In this document: positions 59,493 to 64,000 of the stretch, piece after piece | Layout: every line of letters begins with the position of its first letter | Numbering within the stretch: position 1 is the stretch's first letter | Origin: CAVQBC01 sp963848415 | GTDB lineage: Bacteria; Actinomycetota; Thermoleophilia; Solirubrobacterales; Solirubrobacteraceae | Length of the DNA: 64,000 bases | Assembly (NCBI GenBank): GCA_963848415.1 | Contig: CAWKDN010000001.1 | Span: forward strand, 2,480,001-2,544,000 | Direction: 5' to 3' | Translations under genes and position numbers: made by a program | Notes under the pieces: generated by a model | Database searches by the model: none | What the model was told of the DNA's origin: nothing | What the model saw: the letters and a program-made list of their open reading frames with translations, nothing else

Positions 59493-59651
59493 CGAATTCT
59501 CCTGGGTCGTCGTGTGGAGGGCGATGCTCGCTGCGGTCCGTTTGCGCGCGCGTGTGACTCCGACCCCGATTCGCGTGCCGTCGTCAACCGGCCGGTCACA
59601 CGCCGGCCTGTGACCTTCACGGCGATCCGAACATCTCTCGAAGGAGGAGCA

Positions 59652-59927
59652 ATGCCGAAGTACGTCATCGAACGAGACATCCCCGGTCTCGGTGGCTCAT
59701 CGGAGCCCGAGCTGCAGGCGATCGCCGAGAAGTCGTGCAGCGTGCTGCGCGAGCTCTCCCCGGACGTGCAGTGGAAGCACAGCTACGTGACCGCCGACAA
59801 GATGTACTGCGTGTACAGCGCGACCGACGAGGATCTGGTGCTCGAGCACGCCCGCCGCGGGGGCTTCCCCGCCGACAGCGTCGCGCACGTGGTCACCGTG
59901 ATCGATCCGACGACCGCCGAGGCATAG
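59652..59927 (+). CDS. DUF4242 family protein
   Basis: 91 residues: PKYVIERDIPGLGGSSEPEL, EKSCSVLRELSPDVQWKHSY, VTADKMYCVYSATDEDLVLE and HARRGGFPADSVAHVVTVID. This matches the DUF4242 ferredoxin-like fold; some members have been described as nickel-binding. AAGGAGGAG lies directly upstream of ATG 59652. The BTAD-type regulator starts 33 bp downstream, and this pairing suggests a regulator with a small sensor or target. Confidence 0.82.
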   Translation: MPKYVIERDIPGLGGSSEPELQAIAEKSCSVLRELSPDVQWKHSYVTADKMYCVYSATDEDLVLEHARRGGFPADSVAHVVTVIDPTTAEA

Positions 59928-59960
59928 CCGCCTCGCAGCGAGGATGATCGACCGGGGACC

Positions 59961-61778
59961 GTGACCACACTGGCGATTCATCTCCTCGGACGGCCGCACG
60001 TCGAACGCGACGGAGCGGCCGTCCCCGGGCCTCGCGGACACAAGGCGTGGGGCGTCCTCGCCTACCTGCTCCTTGCCGAGCGACCACCGAGCCGGGACGA
60101 GCTCGTCTCGCTCCTCTTCAGCGAGGCCGACGATCCGTTCGCCGCGCTGCGCTGGAACCTCAGCGCGGTCCGGCGGCTCCTCGGAGCCGCCGAGCTGACG
60201 GGCGATCCGCTGCGGCTCTCGCTGCCGCAAGGGACGCTCGTCGACGTCCGCACACTCACGTCCGGATCCTGGGTCGAGGCTCTGGAAGTACCGGGCATAG
60301 AGCGCGAGCTGCTCGAGGGCATCGGGTTCTCGTCGAGCCCGGCGTTCGAGATCTGGCTCGTGACCGAGCGACGGCACTTCGGCGCCGCAGCCGAGGGGGT
60401 CTTGCGGGAAGCGGCGCTCGCGCGGCTCGCGACCGGTGACGCGAGCGGCTCGGCGGAGCTCGCCGCCCGTCTGGTGCGCGCGAACCCGCTCGACGAGAAC
60501 TACCACGTCCTGCTCGTGCGCAGCCTGGCCGCCGCCGGCGAAGGGATCGCCGCCGCGCAGCACGTGGCGCGATGTACCGGGCTCTTGCGCCGAGAGCTCG
60601 GCGCCGAGCCGAGCCCGGCGCTCGCCGCCGCCGCCCAGACCGTCACTGCGTCTCCGACCGCGGGACCGGTCGGCGGGCGCCCCGCCGCCAAGGCGCAACT
60701 CCAGGCCGGCCAGGCCGCGATCACCGCCGGCGCGCTCGAAGCGGGCTTGCAATGCCTGCGCCGCGCGGTCACCGACGCGCGCGCCGCCGGCGACGCGGAG
60801 CTTCACGCCCGGGCGCTGGTCGAGCTCGGGTCAGCCCTAGTGCACGCGGCACGCGGGCAAGACGAGGAGGCCGCGGCGGCGCTGCACGAGGCCCTCGCCC
60901 TCGCCATGAGGTCCGACCTGCCGTTCTCGGCCGCTGCTGCCTCGCGCGAGCTCGGCTACGTCGAGTTCCTCCAGGGCCGCTACGAGCGCGCCCACGGCTG
61001 GCTCACGCGCGGCGAGGCACTCGCCGGCGAGGACGCGACGGAGCGCGGGCGCATCGGATCGGTGCTCGGATCGGTCCTCAGCGACACCGCCCACTACCCG
61101 GCCGCAGTGGCACAGGTGCGCGAAGCGCGGCGCCTGAGCGTGCTCGCCGGCGATTGGCGTCAGGTGGCCTACACGCTCTCGATGCTCGGCCGGATCCACC
61201 TCCTGTGCGGTGATCTCGACGCCGCCGCGACGGCGCTCGACGAGGCGCTCGCGCTCGCCCGCCGCGAGAACTGGGTGGCGTTCACGCCGTGGCCAGACGC
61301 GCTACGGGCCGACGTAGATCTCGCGAAGGGCGATCTCGATGCGGCCGAAGAGCGCTACGAGCAGGCCTTCGCGCTGGGCTGCCAGGTGGCCGATCCGTGT
61401 TGGGAGGGCATGGCCGCCCGCGGAATAGGCCTGGTCGCCGCCCGCCGGCGACGGCCGCGGAAGGCGCTCGAATGGCTCCGCGAGGCGCGTCAGCGTTGCG
61501 CTCGGCTGCCTGACTCCTACCTGTGGGTCGAGGCCTACACGCTGGACGCCTTGTGCTCGATTGCCGTGGCCCACGACGTCCAGGCTGCCCCCGCCTGCGT
61601 CGAGGACCTCGCCCAGCTCGCGGCACGGACGGGCATGCGCGAGATGGTCGTCCGCGCCTACGGGCACCGCGCGCGGCTCGGCGACGCCTCCTCGCTCACC
61701 GCCGGCCGGCTGCTTGCCGAGGCGATCGACAACCCCGCCTTGCCGGCCGTCTTCGACAAGCCGATGGCCGTGGCCTGA
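59961..61778 (+). CDS. SARP/BTAD-type transcriptional regulator with TPR tail
   Basis: 605 residues from GTG 59961. The N-terminal winged-helix (about 1-75) reads IHLLGRPHVERDGAAVPGPR and LAYLLLAERPPSRDELVSLL. The bacterial transcriptional activation domain (about 95-225) includes LVRANPLDENYHVLLVRSLA and RRELGAEPSPAL. TPR-like repeats fill 240-600 (VALARRENWVAFTPWPDAL and similar). There is no NTPase domain. The adjacent DUF4242 gene is its probable partner; regulon unknown. Confidence 0.86.
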   Translation: MTTLAIHLLGRPHVERDGAAVPGPRGHKAWGVLAYLLLAERPPSRDELVSLLFSEADDPFAALRWNLSAVRRLLGAAELTGDPLRLSLPQGTLVDVRTLTSGSWVEALEVPGIERELLEGIGFSSSPAFEIWLVTERRHFGAAAEGVLREAALARLATGDASGSAELAARLVRANPLDENYHVLLVRSLAAAGEGIAAAQHVARCTGLLRRELGAEPSPALAAAAQTVTASPTAGPVGGRPAAKAQLQAGQAAITAGALEAGLQCLRRAVTDARAAGDAELHARALVELGSALVHAARGQDEEAAAALHEALALAMRSDLPFSAAAASRELGYVEFLQGRYERAHGWLTRGEALAGEDATERGRIGSVLGSVLSDTAHYPAAVAQVREARRLSVLAGDWRQVAYTLSMLGRIHLLCGDLDAAATALDEALALARRENWVAFTPWPDALRADVDLAKGDLDAAEERYEQAFALGCQVADPCWEGMAARGIGLVAARRRRPRKALEWLREARQRCARLPDSYLWVEAYTLDALCSIAVAHDVQAAPACVEDLAQLAARTGMREMVVRAYGHRARLGDASSLTAGRLLAEAIDNPALPAVFDKPMAVA

Positions 61779-61890
61779 ACGAGATCGTCGACCACGGTGC
61801 CCGCTCGGACCTTCTCGACAGGCGATCGCCATCGAGCTCCGAAACCGTTCGCAAGAGGGACCCGGTGACGCAGCTGGCCTCCCGCCCAGC

Positions 61891-61919
61891 CTGACCGCCT
61901 CGATCTAGCAAGCTAGAAT
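61891..61919 (+). promoter_or_regulatory. Leaderless promoter and operator of the Phd/VapC module
   Basis: CTGACC (61891-61896) and TAGAAT (61914-61919) are 17 bases apart. The inverted repeat CTAGC-AA-GCTAG (61905-61916) overlaps the -10. The ATG of the antitoxin begins 7 bases after the -10, so the mRNA is probably leaderless. An operator over the -10 is as expected for autoregulation by the antitoxin-toxin complex. Confidence 0.6.
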
Positions 61920-61926
61920 AGCCTTC

Positions 61927-62223
61927 ATGGTGGTCGCCACGATCACGGAGGCCAAGAACCAGCTCAGCGCCTACATCGATCGCGTTCGGAGCGGCGAGAC
62001 CGTGTTGATCGTGGATCGCGGGATTCCGGTCGCTCGGCTCGAATCGGCCGTGGGCGCCGACGCGGCGGCGAACGGCAAGCTCGCACGGCTCGAACGCTCC
62101 GGCACCGTTCGGGCGGCGCGGATGCCGCCGGCGACAGAGGTGCTGTCCCGGCAGCCGCCAGGTCCGCGCCGGGGCGCCGGCGCGGTGGAAGCGCTCATCG
62201 AGGACAGGCGCGGCGGCCGTTGA
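61927..62223 (+). CDS. Phd/YefM-family antitoxin
   Basis: 98 residues beginning VVATITEAKNQLSAYIDRVR, SGETVLIVDRGIPVARLE, the standard prevent-host-death DNA-binding and dimerisation segment. The C-terminal part (from about residue 50) is Arg/Pro-rich and would wrap the toxin. The stop overlaps the toxin start (TTGA at 62220-62223). The palindrome in its promoter fits autoregulation. Confidence 0.88.
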   Translation: MVVATITEAKNQLSAYIDRVRSGETVLIVDRGIPVARLESAVGADAAANGKLARLERSGTVRAARMPPATEVLSRQPPGPRRGAGAVEALIEDRRGGR

Positions 62224-62661
62224 GGTTCTGGGACAGCTCGGCGATCGTCTCCGCTGCTGGTGAACGAGCCGACCACCGAGGCGGTCACCGCGATTGCCGA
62301 GGAGGATCCGGCGATGCTCGTGTGGTGGGCGACGGAGCTCGAGTGCGTCTCGGCGATCGCTCGCCTGGAGCGCCAGGGGGACTTGTCGAGCGACGTGACG
62401 CTGGTCGCGCTGCAACGGCTGGACGGATTGGCCGAGAGCTGGAGCGAGGTCCAGCCCGTGGAGGCCGCGCGGCGGACCGCGCGGCGCCTTCTGCGGGTCC
62501 ACCCGCTGCGGGCCGCCGTTGCGCTCCAGCTGGCGGCGGCGGTGGTCGCCGCGGAGGGGCAACCGGCGTCGCTCGAGCTCGTCACTCTCGACGATCGGCT
62601 GACCGACGCCGCCAGGAAGGAGGGGTTCGTCGTCCTCGCCGGCCCACGCCGCGCCGGCTGA
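62220..62661 (+). CDS. VapC-type PIN-domain toxin, frame broken at about 62250
   Basis: TTG 62220 gives RFWDSSAIV with the first acidic PIN residue; an apparent extra T at 62250 then breaks the frame. Skipping it gives PLLVNEPTTEAVTAIAEEDP, VWWATELECVSAIARLERQ and LELVTLDDRLTDAARKEGF, which supply the remaining acidic residues. VapC toxins cleave tRNA or rRNA. As written the toxin would be truncated after about 10 residues. Either a sequence error or an inactivated toxin; the antitoxin is intact. Confidence 0.8.
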
Positions 62662-62665
62662 GTGA

Positions 62666-64000
62666 CTACTCGAACAGGCGCGGGCGGCCCGGCGGCCGCT
62701 TCCGGACGAGGACGTCGCGTCGGAGCGCCGGCGCGGCGGACCTCGACGCGCCCGTCGTGCATCCGCAGCGTGAGCCCGTCCTGCTCGCGGGCGGCCGCCG
62801 CCGAGGTCACGGGCTCGCCGGCGGGGTCCTCGACCAGCGCGTAGCCGCGCTCGAGCGTGCGCTGCGGGTCGTGCGCGGCGAGCGCGAGCGCGAGCCGCTC
62901 GAGGTCCGCGCGGGTGCGGCCGGCGGCGGCGCCGCGGCGGTTGCGCTCGAGCGCCCGCGCCTGCGCGGCCACGTCGCGGCGGCCGCCGGCGACGCCACGG
63001 CGCGCGCTGGCGCGCAGCTCGCGCAGATGCTGGTGCAGCCGCGCGCGATGGCGCGCGACGTGGTCGGCCGGCGCGCGCGAGAGCCGCGCCAGGGTGCGCG
63101 CCCGGTGCAGCACGGCCCGGCGGCCGTGGCCGGCGAGCCGCCCGGCGGACGCCTGCAGGGCGACGCGCGCCGCGGCGCAGTCGACCGGCACGGCGGCCTC
63201 GGCGGCGTGCGTCGGCGTCGAGCACGAGATGGCGGCGACGTCGTCGATCAGCGTCCGGTCGGTGTGGTGGCCGACCGAGGAGACCACCGGCACCCGCAGC
63301 AGCGCCACGGTGCGACACAGCGTCTCGTCGCAGAAGGCGAACAGGTCGGCCAGCGAGCCGCCCCCGCGCGCCACGACGATCACGTCGACCGCCTCGCAGG
63401 CGGCGAGGTCCTGCAGCGCCCGCGTGATGGCCGGCGCGGCGTGGCGGTCCTGGACGGGCGCGAACGCCCATACCAGGCGCCCCTCCCAGCCGCGGCGGCG
63501 CAGTCCCGCGAGCACGTCGTCGCGCGCCTTGCCGTGCTCGCCGGTGACGACGCCGATGCAGCGCGGCAGCCCCGCGAGCGGGAGTCGCTTCTGCGGCTCG
63601 AAGAGACCCTCGCCGTGCAATGTCCGGCGCAGGCGCTCGAGCTGGGCCAGCAGGTCGCCCTCGCCCGCGATGCGCAGGTCTGAGACCGCGAAGGTGAAGC
63701 TCGGCGAGGACGTCCGCGAGCCGACGTAGAAGTCGGTGCCGCCGGCCGCCACCACGCGCGCGCCGTCCGCGAGCCCGGCGATCCCGAGCGCCTCCCAGTC
63801 CTCGCGCCACATCGAGCACGGCAGCGCGCCGGCGGCGTCGCGCAGCTCGAAGTAGACGCGCGCCCGCCCCAGCTTGAGGCCGAAGACCTCGCCGAAGACC
63901 TGCACGCGGGAGAACTCCCGCAGGCGGTCGCGCAGGCGGGCGGCGTAGTGGCCGACGGGCCACGGGCCCGCCAGCGGGCTGCCCGGGATGCCGTCGGGGC
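62666..64000 (-). CDS. xseA: Exodeoxyribonuclease VII large subunit (partial; frame change near its end)
   Basis: The gene enters from the right edge and runs leftward. It has the OB-fold N-terminus (YFELRDAAGALPCSMWRED, GTDFYVGSR) and the catalytic domain with GVVTGEHGKARDDVLAGLRR, VDVIVVARGGGSLADLFAF, VVSSVGHHTDRTLIDDVAA and QRTLERGYALV. The direct frame has no stop until 61971, running antisense to the toxin and antitoxin, which I reject. A +1 change near 62735 gives ALRRDVLVRKRPPGRPRLFE and TAG at 62668-62666, just past the toxin stop. Its first residues lie outside the window. Confidence 0.88.

Noticed and set aside
61971..62665. Extension of xseA as a 644-residue protein antisense to the toxin-antitoxin genes
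   Set aside because: The added residues are Ser/Arg-rich and mirror the Phd and PIN genes. XseA normally ends about 20 residues after the DGRVE segment, and a one-base change gives a natural RLFE end at 62666.
1..64000. Prophage, IS transposase, plasmid origin or CRISPR-Cas genes
   Set aside because: No integrase, transposase, terminase, capsid, Rep or Cas motifs were seen in any frame; the only mobile-like sequences are the two miniature repeats.

Overview
The window is very GC-rich, uses many GTG starts and is packed with ATGA/GTGA stop-start overlaps. It carries the gene order radA-disA-carD-ispD-(PHP)-ispF-(5-FTHF cyclo-ligase)-cysS-rlmB-like-sigma, which is characteristic of Actinomycetota. 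Two leaderless -10 boxes, two rhomboids, several ECF sigma factors and B-box, DUF899 and DUF4242 proteins also fit a deep-branching soil actinobacterium. Thermoleophilia/Solirubrobacterales is my guess from gene content; it is inference, not a database result.

Layout. 0-6 kb: tail of a regulator, tRNA-Leu(UAG), a rhomboid, a large LuxR-type ATPase regulator followed by an SDR, and the AzlCD exporter. 6-17.7 kb: the conserved housekeeping block (DNA repair, c-di-AMP synthesis, CarD, isoprenoid MEP enzymes, CysRS, 23S rRNA methylation, a SigH-like sigma factor), interrupted at 12-14.2 kb by a DUF1810 protein, an NmrA-like oxidoreductase and an ABC-2 permease remnant. 17.7-22.6 kb: LOG-family protein, DUF899 protein, a gene fragment and a secreted M14 carboxypeptidase. 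22.7-33.7 kb: a nucleoside system. upp and ridA run one way; CYTH/cdd, purine nucleoside phosphorylase, deoC, deoA, add, a BMP lipoprotein, a double ATPase and two permeases run the other way, so uptake and catabolism are encoded in one run. 33.7-40 kb: amidase, an ECF sigma factor fused to a zinc finger, membrane segments and a Pro-rich tail, three secreted proteins, and tRNA-Thr(UGU). 40.3-46 kb: sugar-nucleotide epimerase, PlsC-like acyltransferase, two ECF sigma loci (one with an RskA-type anti-sigma) and a B-box rhomboid. 46-52.6 kb: nitrilase, asparagine synthetase, PLP decarboxylase, BtuF-like protein, pterin dehydratase and a CNNM/CBS protein. 52.6-64 kb: a structured non-coding region, a beta-oxidation pair sharing a 30-bp palindrome, UBP zinc finger, FHA protein, quinone oxidoreductase, xseB, HAD hydrolase, DUF4242 and BTAD regulator, a Phd/VapC module, and xseA running off the right end.

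What stands out. (1) Between the PHP gene and ispF lie four tandem 32-bp repeats, each a complete 11-codon micro-ORF overlapping the next by ATGA and the last overlapping ispF by GTGA. (2) At 52.65-52.98 kb a promoter, several strong hairpins and a terminator form a candidate RNA in which two hairpins have identical stem arms and could swap partners. (3) A roughly 165-170 bp element with imperfect terminal inverted repeats occurs twice (31.2 and 40.1 kb), once inside the nucleoside-transport operon. (4) A perfect 30-bp palindrome sits between divergent hydroxyacyl-CoA dehydrogenase and thiolase genes.

Caution. At least ten conserved genes contain single-base frame breaks, mostly apparent +1 insertions (three within deoC alone). 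Sequence or assembly error is the simplest explanation, so broken genes here should not be read as real gene loss without re-sequencing.
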